A stretch of 64,000 nucleotides of DNA, from NCBI GenBank assembly GCA_034096865.1, contig JAWQFJ010000600.1:25331-89330 (forward strand), read 5' to 3'. Under the pieces are notes generated by a model. That model was not told where the DNA came from. It was given only the letters and a program-made list of their open reading frames with translations, and searched no databases. Positions within the stretch are counted from its first letter, which is position 1; each line of letters begins with the position of its first letter. Both the position numbers and the translations under genes were made by a program. The stretch is from Theodoxus fluviatilis. Taxonomy: Eukaryota; Mollusca; Gastropoda; Cycloneritida; Neritidae. Below are positions 39,138 through 49,943 of this stretch, piece after piece.

Positions 39138-39875
39138 ATGTATTTGTACTTAGTAAAAAGGATGTTTAAAATGATTCTATTTTTAGACAGTTCTGAACAA
39201 CAATGCCAAAACTTTACCACTTACTTTAGAGAAAACATTGTTCTGGACCCAAGCAAGCAATACAAATTAGCTCTAATCAGCGCTGATCTCTGGTATTCAT
39301 GGTTCAATGTGACAGAACAAAACAACAAATTTACATATATCGAAAATGGTCAGGTTTTAACAATTACCATACCACCCGGTGCCTACAATATCCCAGACAT
39401 AGATAAAGAAATACAAAATGGATTGAAGAGGATTAGGGGAAATGAAGGTATTTCAATTGAACCAAATTACAACACGTTATGTGCAAAAGTAACTCTGCAG
39501 CCCGGTTTCACTATTGATTTTAGAGGAAGCAACACACTATGTGAAATTTTGGGCTTTGATAATAGAGTGGTCACAGTCTCTGGAGATGGTGACAGACCAG
39601 TGAATATTACCACTATTAACAGCTTGTTAATCAGGTGTTCGCTTGTCAGTTCATCCTACATCAATGGGATCTCATCAGACGTGTTATACGTGTTTTCACC
39701 AAACCGTTCTCCAGGAACATTGCTTCATATTTCGCCACACCAGGCAATTTATTTGCCTCTTAATCAATCTAATCTCATTTCAGCTGTCACAATAAGAATC
39801 ACTGATCAATCAGGAAATCTTGTAGACTTTAGAGGCGAAATAGGAACCTTCTTTTTGTCTTTAAAGGAAATGTAA
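39138..39875 (+). CDS. Virus-like cassette ORF 3, minor-capsid-type protein
   Basis: An intact frame of up to 245 codons; the ATG at 39171 (MILFLDSSEQQ) is the more likely start, because homology with ORF 2 begins soon after. It contains VLDPSKQYKLALISADLWYS, TIPPGAYNIPDIDKE and YLPLNQSNLISAVTIRITDQ. Predicted beta-rich with no signal peptide or membrane segment. It begins 22 bases after ORF 2. A jelly-roll minor capsid protein of a Polinton-like virus is the best guess; a fold prediction is needed. Confidence 0.55.
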   Translation: MYLYLVKRMFKMILFLDSSEQQCQNFTTYFRENIVLDPSKQYKLALISADLWYSWFNVTEQNNKFTYIENGQVLTITIPPGAYNIPDIDKEIQNGLKRIRGNEGISIEPNYNTLCAKVTLQPGFTIDFRGSNTLCEILGFDNRVVTVSGDGDRPVNITTINSLLIRCSLVSSSYINGISSDVLYVFSPNRSPGTLLHISPHQAIYLPLNQSNLISAVTIRITDQSGNLVDFRGEIGTFFLSLKEM

Positions 39876-39891
39876 GTTATAATATATACAG

Positions 39892-40239
39892 ATGAGGCGT
39901 AATTATTATTTCAAACAAAAAATCGTGGGAGGTCACATTTTTGGAAATATTTTTAATCTAGCAAAAAGGGCATTCTCAACTGGCATAAAAATTCTCAGTG
40001 AGAAGCTCCCTTTTGCTAAGCAGCTGGCCTCAACTACAGCTAAAAGCATTGTAGAATCCCAAGCAAGACAACTTGGGGACAAAGCGGTTGCAAGTATTAT
40101 TAACAGAATTAAAAACGCATCAACCAAAAATGATAAACCTGAAGTAAGTGATTCAGTTCATGAAAATAAAATAGAAGTCCCAAACGAGTATTCAAATGCA
40201 AGGGCTGCCATTAGCCAATTAATTTCAGGAGCTGGTTAA
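39892..40239 (+). CDS. Virus-like cassette ORF 4, core/pVI-like small basic protein
   Basis: 115 codons, starting 16 bases after ORF 3. The N-terminus is basic and soon reaches IVGG then H, which fits the adenovirus-type protease site pattern (M/I/L)xGG-x. After it comes an amphipathic helix region (FGNIFNLAKRAFSTGIKILS) and a basic, Ala/Ser-rich tail. Small virion proteins cut at such sites occur in adenoviruses and adintovirus/Maverick-like agents. No protease gene is present in the window. The role is inferred from motif and position. Confidence 0.45.
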   Translation: MRRNYYFKQKIVGGHIFGNIFNLAKRAFSTGIKILSEKLPFAKQLASTTAKSIVESQARQLGDKAVASIINRIKNASTKNDKPEVSDSVHENKIEVPNEYSNARAAISQLISGAG

Positions 40240-40960
40240 AAAAAAATTATAAAGAGACAGACAGATATTAAGGAAGGCAACGCATTGCAGAAGCAGCTGG
40301 AGTTGTCTCCCCTTAAACCCTACAGCATGCAAGCATACAGCCTTTTGCCTGGCTGGGAATCTCTCGCTCCGTTTGTTGACAATTTTCACTGGCAAGGCCA
40401 TAGCTGCTGCAAGCTGCATAGTAAACAGCTGCAAACATTCCGTACCCACGAGGTGCGGCCTGTGGCTGGGAGGGGAGCTGTGGAGGGGAACTGCGACAGG
40501 TGCAGTCATAGTCTAGTGATCTCAACCCCTCCACCTTGCGTTTATAATTTCATAGGCAGGCCGGGCCTACACAGCTGTTGCAAGCAGGGGTATTAATTAA
40601 TTTTGCCGGTTCAGCCTGGCTCCCGAAGCGTGGCACACAGAGAGACAGACGTACAGACACATACATAGAGGTAGAGATACACACACACACACACAGGCAG
40701 ACAGACAGACAGTCCTCTATTTACTGTGCTGCCTGCCCCTTCATTCTTACTGTGCTTGTAGCTGCCTGCACAGTGACAGCAGCACAGTAGAAGCAGTCAG
40801 GCAGGAGTATTGATTTTTGCAGGCTGCTTTAAGGCTGCCTCACGCACTCCCTGGCTCGGTAAAAAAAAAAAATCACCAGTCAACTGATGAATTTCAAAAA
40901 GCGAACAGCTCCCTAATTAAAAGTGTTAATTAACGAGGTCGTACCACCAGAATGCTAACT
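40240..40960. other. No gene seen right of the cassette
   Basis: Contains GACA-type and CA tracts (40640-40712) and GCTGC-rich sequence. No ORF with family similarity and no inverted repeat matching the left side of the cassette was found. Confidence 0.4.
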
Positions 40961-40969
40961 ACTAAGGCT

Positions 40970-41717
40970 GTATTCATTGAATTCTTCACTCAAATCTTCA
41001 ACTTCCTCGCCCTCTTCTTCTACTTCCGGCATACTCCTGCACACTCTGGCATAGTGGTTCTTGCGTTTGCACCACCGACAAAACGCGCCTTGTGCAGGAC
41101 AGTGTCTGTCCGCATGCTGTAGGCCACAGTTCCCACAATTCTCTTTGTGACCTCACACAGCTCCTGGAACTCTTTCTCTGCCTCTGCCACGTTGGCCTTT
41201 CGGGGTGGTTTGTGCCTGCTGCGAAGCACCTCTTCGGCTGTACTGCCCTCTTGCCTCATCAGCATCACAATCTTCTTCCTTTTGGATTTTCATCTGCTGC
41301 TTGATCTGCTCCCTTTGGCAAGCTATTTCTAGCGCTTTGTTCAAAGTTAGATCTGCTGTGAGCTGTAGCTTTTCTTGTAGAGCTCTATCATGCAGCCCGA
41401 CCACAAGGCGGTCTCTTATCTGATCATCAACATCCTTGTACTCACAGTGTTGGGCCAGATCTTGCAGCGCTCCGTAGAACTCTGCTACAGTCTCACCCTC
41501 TTTCTGCTGGCGTTGCTGTAGTTTTGAACGCTGGTAAATCACATTCCTCTTCACCATAAAATACTCTGTAAGCTTTTCCACAAGTGTTTCGAAGTCAGTG
41601 TCCTTTTCTTGAACTGCAGCTTCACCCTCCCCGACAGTTTTGAACCCATCACGTAGAGCAACGTGTCACGCTGTACTTCTCCGGACTTCTCTGACAGTTG
41701 GGACACGTTTCGAAACA
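40970..41717 (-). pseudogene. Gypsy-type gag fragment with two zinc knuckles
   Basis: The minus strand reads RNVSQLSEKSGEVQRDTLLY (41690s), then VKRNVIYQRSKLQQRQQKEG and DQIRDRLVVGLHDRALQEKL. After a frameshift come two CCHC-type knuckles (CGNCGLQHADRHC and CRWCKRKNHYARVC) and an acidic tail. It parallels the gag of the intact Gypsy element at 54969-52654 but is a different lineage. The frame is broken at about 41580 and 41150. No protease or RT follows. Confidence 0.7.
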
Positions 41718-42242
41718 ATGAGTCTCCAGAGAGAAACTCCACACTTCATTGATTGGTCGAAATTTCCACCATCTTGAAATTATCGTCTGCTGCAGTTGCG
41801 GTTGCGGTTATATGCGTCACTTCGTTTTCAAAGATGATGTTCCGAAAAGCGGACATCAAATTTCCGCCAACTTGATATGGTTGGATATATCAATAACAGG
41901 TGAAGCTTTATATTCTAACTCCATCCCACGTTTGACTCTCAACGGGTGGTTCCTACGCCCTAACTCCAGGGCCCGACGCTGATGTTTGACACAAACGTGA
42001 CAAAAAGTAACGCGTCCGGGTTTAGGTGAAACTCCCCGAAGTGTGTAGGTTTTTCTCTGGAAGCTCATTCGACATCAACTGCTGAAAAAGTGCGCAAATC
42101 AGAACTTGAAGAGTGCGATGGACCACGAATTGAATTCGCCCTAGCGACGCACATGTAACCACAACTGCAGCAGACGAAAATTTCAAGATGGCGGAAATTT
42201 CGACCAATCAATGAAGTGTGGAGTTTCTCTCTGGAGACTCAT
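41718..42242. mobile_element. 525-bp inverted-repeat element (MITE-like) inside gag
   Basis: ATGAGTCTCCAGAGAGAAAC at 41718 is repeated in reverse complement ending 42242, and the inverted similarity extends about 100 bp inward (GATTGGTCGAAATTTCC; CTGCTGCAGTTG). It separates the first ~30 gag codons (42320-42243) from the rest. No ORF of note inside. A target-site duplication is not clear. Confidence 0.7.
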
Positions 42243-42354
42243 GTTTTTGAAACCGTCGAAACTCAAGCAGCCAACTTGGCCACTCTTCGGCCCTGAACGA
42301 GAACTTTCCTGGTGGGTCTAGGCGAAACATTGTGCTGGGTTCACTCTGACACCA
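42243..42354 (-). pseudogene. Gag N-terminus and primer-binding site of a decayed Gypsy element
   Basis: On the minus strand TGGTGTCAGAGTG (42354-42342) directly follows the LTR-like block and looks like a tRNA primer-binding site. An ATG soon after begins MFRLDPPGKFSFRAEEWPSW and continues LLEFRRF until the inserted inverted-repeat element. The same layout is seen in the intact element at 55041. Confidence 0.65.
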
Positions 42355-42548
42355 TGTATGACTGTGGTGGATGAATGGATACGAGCAGACTATCCAAAAC
42401 AAATTCAGTGATGAGCGTCGTCAACTGTTTTTATCCAGCCACGTCATGAAAACTCAAGGGACGTAACTCTCAGAACATGGTCAACGGACAATGGACATAA
42501 TCAAGTGATTATGTCCCTTGCATTGTAATTGACAGTAAGTACGTTACA
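42355..42548 (-). repeat. Probable LTR of the decayed Gypsy element
   Basis: On the plus strand it begins TGTATGACTG next to the primer-binding site and may end GTTACA at 42548, giving TG...CA ends on either strand. It is bounded by one side only; no matching second LTR is in the window. Confidence 0.45.
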
Positions 42549-43183
42549 CTCGTCACACATGCAAAAATGTGAAGGAAGAACCTTACCTCTTTGAAAATTT
42601 TTGCCGGCACTATTGGAAATACATAGATGACAGTAAAAGCAAGTTTTCTCAAGGTTTCTGTTTTTTCACATTTTCTTGTAAACTACTTTTGTAAACTTGA
42701 AATTATGCAGAAAATATTTGGAGCATTGTACAGATCTGTAATTTCAGGGTGTTCGTTATGCATGTAGCAACATTTTGTCACATGGGTTTGTGATGTCAGC
42801 CCTTAGGTCAGCAGCTACACATTAAATAAGTTCTAAAAATGGAGATTCTTTCGAGTAAATAACCTAAGTAAATATCCTTTCCAAAAGTATTAGGAATTTT
42901 CCCAAAAGGATGTGACAAAATTTTAGATATTGAAATGACAAATCTAAGGAAACCAAAATTTTAATTTTGCTCTGTATAGGTTTTTGAGCTGTACATCTTT
43001 TTAAAGATAGAAAATTATGTGTTATTTGAATAGATTACCTACTTTTTCCCATTGAGCAAAAGTGGTTTTCACTTATTGTCATGTATATCTTTGAATTGCT
43101 ATGAATGAAAGTTTGAAAACTCATTGCAGTAAAAAATTATCTTTTACCCATGTCTCCTCTTAAGCCAATACTTATCTCTGCAT
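42549..43183. other. No gene seen
   Basis: AT-rich sequence without ORFs showing similarity and without clear repeats, between the decayed Gypsy element and a compound microsatellite. Confidence 0.5.
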
Positions 43184-43712
<529 letters not shown>

Positions 43713-44289
43713 CACCAAAAAACTCCAGAACATGTGCACATTTTAATGATTCACTTTCTTTGGTTGGTGGCGCGGCAGTCTTTGGATGCCATGGTTGACT
43801 CAACTGGGCAAGTGCACGTGTGTAACCGCAATTGATGTGGCTATCTGACTGGCTCGCGTGAGATTTGCATGACAGTCAAAAGTATCAAATATGTATTTAT
43901 TCCAATGCATGCAAAGATTCCAGTGTATGTTACTGATTGTCTGCCAACGTTAATTTTAATTCTGATGTCAATAGAGCGCACAAGCATGTTATTCTGGTCG
44001 CTATAGTAATCAAGGCGACCTTGACATCCAATGGGATTCCTAGCTGCTTTCAACAAGCTGAATTGAATGGGTACCCCACAATGATTAGCTGGCAGAAGTT
44101 TTGCATGACCTTTACGGCATTAGTTTTCTATCCATCGCATTTAGCATAAATTCCTCTTTCCAATGTCTGCAAGGATGCTGGTGTATTACATTCCCGATTG
44201 TCTGCATACGTGACTTATGATTTACAGTATACACTGCTCGCTACAGTAAACAAATGCGACTTCTATTTCATATTGATCGACAGTTACAC

Positions 44290-44890
44290 ATTTGAGGTTT
44301 AGAAAACAAGACCACTAACTTTCCCTTTCTGGTCTGAGTTATTTTTGGAATCATCATTGTCATGGCTTGGCTTCGCGAATGAAGATTGTAGTAGGGGGAC
44401 AGGGTTTGTGACGGCTGCAGGCTTGTTGGTATATACAGGACTTGCACACCCACCCACAGTGGCTGCATCTGAGGGGCTGGTCTGTTGCGGCTGGCGCTGA
44501 TGCCTCACGGTTCTTTCTCTTCAACCTTTGGTACTCGAGGTTGGCCCTTCGGTTGTGTTCAAAGGATGAGGTAACCGCATGGATGGTGTGTTTCCAGGCC
44601 TCTTTTTCAGCAGCAAACAATGACCAATCACAATGGTTGATGTGGCAGGCGCTGAGGGACCTCTTGAGGCAGTCTTTGAATCTTTTCTTTGGAGCCCCCA
44701 CTCCTTGGTAGCCAGAGGACAGTTCACTTGGGGAGACACTGGTCCTCCATTCTGGATACCTGCCCTGCACAGTGCAGTTGTGCTATCAGCAGCATGGCCT
44801 CAATGCTGCCAATCTCGGCCCGATCAAGAATTGTGTTCTTGGTGACAAAGTGGCTCCAGTGGATGGCAAGGATGGAATAGTAACAACAGA
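44290..44890 (-). pseudogene. Second-family LINE ORF2, C-terminal end
   Basis: On the minus strand: MLLIAQLHCAGQVSRMEDQC, then GVGAPKKRFKDCLKRSLSAC, and a C-terminal Cys-rich finger LRCSHCGWVCKSCIYQQACS. It parallels the end of the LINE at 24041-25299 (QLRWAGHVVRM; GGQKKRFKDTLKASL; C2H2 finger) with one frameshift near 44760. Confidence 0.65.
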
Positions 44891-44938
44891 ATAGCAATAG
44901 AAATTTCCCTTGCTCGGTGAAAGCCCCCACCCTTACAC

Positions 44939-45262
44939 CACATTTGTAAATGGCACCTAGCCAGTGCCCTCTGCAAGCGTCAGCACTTCCCGGTAGTGCT
45001 CTCTTTCCTTCTTCCGTGCCCTCATACTCACGCCCCATGATTATAAAATTAGCTGAAAAGAAAGTTGAAACAAGAATCTTCATTTTGCAGTAAGATTTTC
45101 TAACAAATGTGACACATTTGTAAATGGCACCTAGCCAGTGACCTCTGCAAGCGTCAGCACTTCCCGGTAGTGCTCTTTCCTTCTTCCGTGCCCTCATGAT
45201 TATAAAATAAGCAGAAAAGAAAGATGAAACAAGAATCCTTATTTTTCTAACAAATGTGGCAC
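44939..45262. repeat. Two-copy tandem duplication (about 160-170 bp units)
   Basis: ACATTTGTAAATGGCACCTA through CCTTCTTCCGTGCCCTCAT, ATTATAAAAT and GAAACAAGAATC is repeated (44939-45110 and 45112-45262) with small indels. Confidence 0.8.
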
Positions 45263-45960
45263 TTGCACACCACAGCAATCACATAGGCCCTACACACTCC
45301 CAAAGCGTTTCCCGCATACTCACATAGGCTGCCGCTACCTACAGTAGGCTATATCAGTCAAAAACAAACTTTCAGGAAATGGGTAGTTGTTCATTGGGGT
45401 GGGGGGGTGGGTGTTGCTAGTAGGGAGTAGTACCGTTTTAAAGTATATATGTTACAGTCAAATCGGGAAATCAGGCATTCTCCAAGAATGCCTGAAAGTT
45501 TAGGCATTCACGGTAAATCCCTGGTTTGATCAGGCAATATCGGTAATGACTGAAAATTTTCAGGCATTATCAGGAAATGACTAAAAACTACTTGTACAAA
45601 TTTCCCGTTTTGCCTGACTGTTAGGCAAAACAGGTTTTTCTGACCTTGTCTGTTTTTACATAGTCTGCATTGCATGAATGTTTAGCGAGTTTCTCTTCCA
45701 TGTGTGACCTGAGACCTTGTCTGTTTTTACATAGCCTGCCTTGCATGAATTTATAGTGAGTTTTTTTCCCCGGAGTTCAGAGTGATTAGAGTTTGTTTTT
45801 ACACAGCCGGCCTTAATTTATTGTGAGTTTCTCTTATGTGAGTCTCTCTCATTGTCTCTTTAACCTTTTCCCCCTTTTTGCTGAGTTTGGAGTGATTGGA
45901 GTTCACTTTCAGTATAATGCTAGTTCCATTGTGACGTTGCTCTCAATGTTGAGGGTAGTA

Positions 45961-46193
45961 ATGGAGGAAACAGAATCGGTGGAAGTCCGATTTAATCGGT
46001 TACTCTTTCAAAAGTACGCCAAATATGAAAAACACTTGATGCCAAAGTCAAAATATTTTCAAATACTTGAAGAGATGATGGAAAACGGAAAACTCCACGT
46101 CAGTACAAGCTGTTTTCGAAGTAAGTAGACTCCTCTCTATCCCTCTCGTTCCTCCCTCTCTCTCAAATCTGTCGTTCTGTCTGTCTCTCTCTC

Positions 46194-46229
<36 letters not shown>

Positions 46230-46415
46230 AGGTATGAAATCCTTTGATGTGGGCACATGGACAAGCTGATAAAGAAACGAAAGTCACCTGCTGAAACCCC
46301 GATCTACTATGTGACAATTGAAGACACATTCGACGTGATCAGAACAGCTCATCTTGCCACAGGGCACGGTGGAAGGGACAGAGTTCTAAAGGAACTTGAA
46401 CAGAAATTTGCATAA
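45961..46415 (+). pseudogene. KRBA2/Ginger-integrase-like gene fragment
   Basis: The first part (45961-46128) reads MEETESVEVRFNRLLFQKYA and KSKYFQILEEMMEN, typical of KRBA2-like proteins. A CT-rich stretch follows, and from 46233 the sequence reads YEIL, a TGA, then MDKLIKKRKSPAETPIYYVT and HLATGHGGRDRVLKELEQKF before a TAA. H...H of the integrase zinc-binding domain is present; the C..C pair and the DDE core are missing. It lies centrally in the Ginger-type element, so it is that element's decayed transposase. Confidence 0.62.
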
Positions 46416-46439
46416 TGTTTTTAATTGAATGCCTTCAAA

Positions 46440-46443
<4 letters not shown>

Positions 46444-46509
<66 letters not shown>
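46444..46509. repeat. (GA)n microsatellite
   Basis: About 33 GA units inside the Ginger-type element. Confidence 0.95.
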
Positions 46510-46511
<2 letters not shown>

Positions 46512-46954
46512 AATAGAGACGTGAAACCAATTACGACCCCAGCCATTCAAAGTTTTACAGTAGGCTTATGTGCTGAAATGCTTTGACTCTCACCAGAAAC
46601 ACAGATTGTGAGCGGTAGGCATTCTCCGATAATGCCCGACAGCCTATTTCAGTCAATCACCGATAATGCCTGAAAATTTTCAGTCATTACCGGAATTGCC
46701 TGATCAAACCAGGTATTTACCGTGAATGCCTAAACTTTCAGGCATTCTCAGAGAATGCCTGATTTCCCGATTTGACTGTAACATATATATCTCTCTCTGT
46801 GTGTGCAAGCGTTTGTGAGTTTGCGCATTTATGTGTATATGATACAGCAATAGAATAGAACCAACAAGGTAAATTTCATTTTATTTTCCTTACCAAGAAC
46901 GTCAAGTAGATTGCAAATCTTCAAATTAAGAACTCATTGAAGCCAACATCTCTG

Positions 46955-47232
46955 CAAAGAACATAGACATAAAGAAGCGTCACTCCTGTATCTTGTATAG
47001 TAAAAAAGCAGGACGAGATTTTGCTTACGTCACCGATAATTTTTACGTCACGAGTAATTTTTGCTTACTTCCCTTGTTTTGGGTTGGATGTAATTATAGT
47101 AGCATGAGTAGATGGCATAATCGCTCCAAGCATTGATTTCGCCTGCCATCCAACCAAAAACAAGGGACGCAACTCTAAATTTCGTCCTGCGTAAAATCGC
47201 GGAGTGACGCTTCTTTATGTCTATGTTCTTTG
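46955..47232. mobile_element. 278-bp MITE with 7-bp target duplication
   Basis: The ends are inverted: CAAAGAACATAGACATAAAG at 46955 and its complement ending 47232; similarity extends about 75-90 bp inward. ATCTCTG occurs on both sides (46948-46954 and 47233-47239). The CAAAGA start, the 7-bp duplication and an inner TTTAGAGTTGCGTCCC match features of the P-like element at 18817-22597. Confidence 0.75.
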
Positions 47233-47239
47233 ATCTCTG

Positions 47240-48224
47240 GGCTGATGCACCACACGTGGAAATAGGGAACCAAGATTAGAAGGCCGGGCGAATTTGGAAC
47301 ATAGTCACCAACCCAAAACCAATATGTCATTCCTTAAGGTTATTAAATTCTCTTTCATCTGAGCCAAAGATTATGGTTGTCAAAACAGAGCTTCTTGGTA
47401 TAATTTCATATAATGTCGGACACTTTTGTGATTTTTTCCGTTTTTAGGGGTTTATACTTTGGAGATATGGACAGATTTTGGTATCATTTGATTTATTACT
47501 TAATTTCACATACATTGATACTAAATATAGCACTGTGCAATGTCTGTACCAAATTTGCCAGGAGAGTAAATAGAGTCACATAAAACTAACCCTTTGCCGC
47601 CTTGGTTGGAAAAGCGGGATTTTCACAAACGCTCCGCTTTACTGTATTGATCACTACATTTTGAGTGGTGTTTTAAAAATACTGATGCATTAATGATCAA
47701 CCTACATTCAATTGAAAGAAGAAAGAAAGTGTTTTATTTCTGTGTAAGTTACACATATGTAGTACTTGTGCAAGCCAAACACAGCCCCTGTGAAAATCTT
47801 CAATTTTAGCTGTTTTGCACGTTTGATCACACTTTTGTGGGGCACTGCCAATACCTACTTATACCATGATTTTGCAAGTCAGCATTTTCTTTAGAATCCC
47901 ATGAACAAGTACAGATTGAAATTACATCTGATTCTGTTATGTCTGCGGAGCCAAACACCATGGCAATTCTGTGTTCAACAGACCTTGCACATAGGCAAGA
48001 TCTTTGCAGCAATTGCATGCTTCAGATTCCTCACAGCAAATATGGGACTGCGTCCCAGTAACACTCTTCTGCAGTCATAGAGAAAAAAGGCACAGTCCAC
48101 AGTCACTCTATGGGTCTCGGGTCTCCTTCACAGCCATGACAAGCCTGCAGTCTATCACAGATTCCTCCTCACAGTCAGAGGACTGCCTGCGCACACATTG
48201 CAGTCAGTCTTGGGCAGTGCCATG
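47240..48224 (-). other. FXN 3' UTR and downstream region
   Basis: On the minus strand the first AATAAA I find after the FXN stop is at 47738-47733, which would give a 3' UTR of about 0.5 kb. No other gene signal between the MITE and FXN. Confidence 0.4.
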
Positions 48225-48369
48225 TCATGACCCACTGTGGCTGCAGCAAGAGAAGTCAATGCTTGTTCCCAGCACCCTGGAGATCTCCCTCTGCAGCAGG
48301 TCATGCAGACACGTGTTGTCATGCTTGTAGATCCACCGCCCCTCCACAAAGTCGTATCTCTTGGGACCA
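48225..48369 (-). CDS. FXN: FXN exon 5 (last)
   Basis: The acceptor is atatgctttcag; the first base completes a Ser codon. [20 protein letters not shown] and [13 protein letters not shown] match the frataxin C-terminus, ending at TGA (48227-48225). Confidence 0.93.
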
Positions 48370-49718
48370 CTGAAAGCATATTGACAACACTGCATATGAA
48401 CATGCCAAACTGGGTGTCATTACTGGCACAGTTCAACAACTGTAGAGAGAAGTGGACACTGGTCCGAGTTGTGTGTTTTTCGGGGGGTGCCCCTGTGTAA
48501 GTACGGATTCAGAGTCTTGCATGCATTTCACACTAGGCCAAAATAAAAGGTAATAATATTTTATTTGTGGTTACAGTAACAAGACATCCCAAAATTTAAA
48601 CAGGGTTGTAGGTCGGCCTGAACTTTTTTTTCTTTCAATTTTTGTTTCAGAAGAGGCCAGATTGAACATGAATAAAGTTTATATTTCTTTGAAACCTCTT
48701 TTTTATATGTAAATAGTGGATTCCCCCAGTACTTGTAGGGCAGGAAAGATGGGACAGCATGCATTTTGTTGTTTATCGTCTTTTTAATGATTGAAAGAAA
48801 AGTTTAGGGTCAGCAGGAAAAAATAGGGATGTTGGGTTATCGTATCCACAACTACTTTTTTGAGGGGACTTTAGATTAGCTTCAGATTGGGACACAACCA
48901 AAAATATGAAATATTCTACTGGTCCAATGTGTAGTTTAAGCTGTTGTCTAACAAATTTATTGCGCAAATTGTATCAGACAAGAATACATATCTTCCAAAT
49001 TGGAGAGAACCTGCAATAAAACTGCTTTTTTATTTTTGCATTTTATTATGAAAAGATGGTATCTCTGAACATATGTTGCTGACCGCCGTGAGGCATGCTG
49101 CACTCAACTCACACCCAACAGTTCCAGGCAAGGGAGGTCACTCTACCTGGTTGGAGAGGACAGCCAGATCTGTTTGTTGGGAGTCTGCTTGTTGACGACG
49201 TAGATGCCACCATCACCACCCAGCTTCACCGTCAGAACTCCTGACTGAAATGCATCCATGCAGCACATCACAAACTACACTCATATGCAGCACACATGTA
49301 AAATTAATGTTCACCTCTGCAATTTTCCAATAATCTTCACACTTTTGTATATCCTGATTGGAATCCAAGACTCCCAGCAGAAAACTGTATGCTTTAAAAC
49401 ATTTACAAGAGGACTACACAATCATGACATCAATTTCAGCTGTTAATTTAGTATTACATTGCATTTCCACAAGTATTACTCAAACAATGAAGAATGAGCA
49501 TGTGCTATGACATTTATGTCAAGATTAGACAGTGGCTGTCAGTATGCTAAACTTCCTATCTGCCACTTAGGCACACATTACACAGCATAGTGATGTGTGA
49601 ATGTACAGAGTACCTACATGAGTTGCTTTCCCATGCACTTGGGAACGACTGAAATTACTTCTACAGAGTTGCAGTTGATATTGAAATAACACTGCCACTA
49701 ATACACTAACTTACGTAA

Positions 49719-49783
<65 letters not shown>

Positions 49784-49871
49784 CCTCCCTCCCTCCCTCC
49801 CTCCCTCCCTCCCTCCCTCCCTCCCTCCCTACCCCTCCCTCCCTCCCTCCCTCTCCTCCTCTCTCTCTCTC

Positions 49872-49943
<72 letters not shown>

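Larger units (their letters stand above)
45450..46783 (+). mobile_element. Ginger-type DNA transposon, 1334 bp, with TIRs and TATA duplication
   Basis: The terminal inverted repeats are about 135 bp and nearly identical, beginning TGTTACAGTCAAATCGGG at 45450 and ending in its complement at 46783. TATA flanks both sides (45446-45449, 46784-46787). Ends of the form TGTNR and 4-bp duplications fit Ginger elements, whose transposase derives from a Gypsy-type integrase. Inside is a broken gene with an integrase-type HH motif. Each TIR also contains a small hairpin (AGGCATTCT...AGAATGCCT). Confidence 0.78.

Noticed and set aside
37735..40960. Terminal inverted repeats bounding the virus-like cassette
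   Set aside because: I looked for matching ends on both sides and found none; the 36119/37735 repeat occurs only on the left and in direct orientation.
46118..46232. A real CT-rich intron inside the KRBA2-like fragment
   Set aside because: The donor and acceptor look usable, but joining them does not keep the frame of the downstream part, and an in-frame stop follows.
48004..48500. Plus-strand ORFs and a minus-strand ORF at 48439-48155
   Set aside because: The minus-strand frame that matters is FXN exon 5; the listed frames are shifted from it and have no family similarity.
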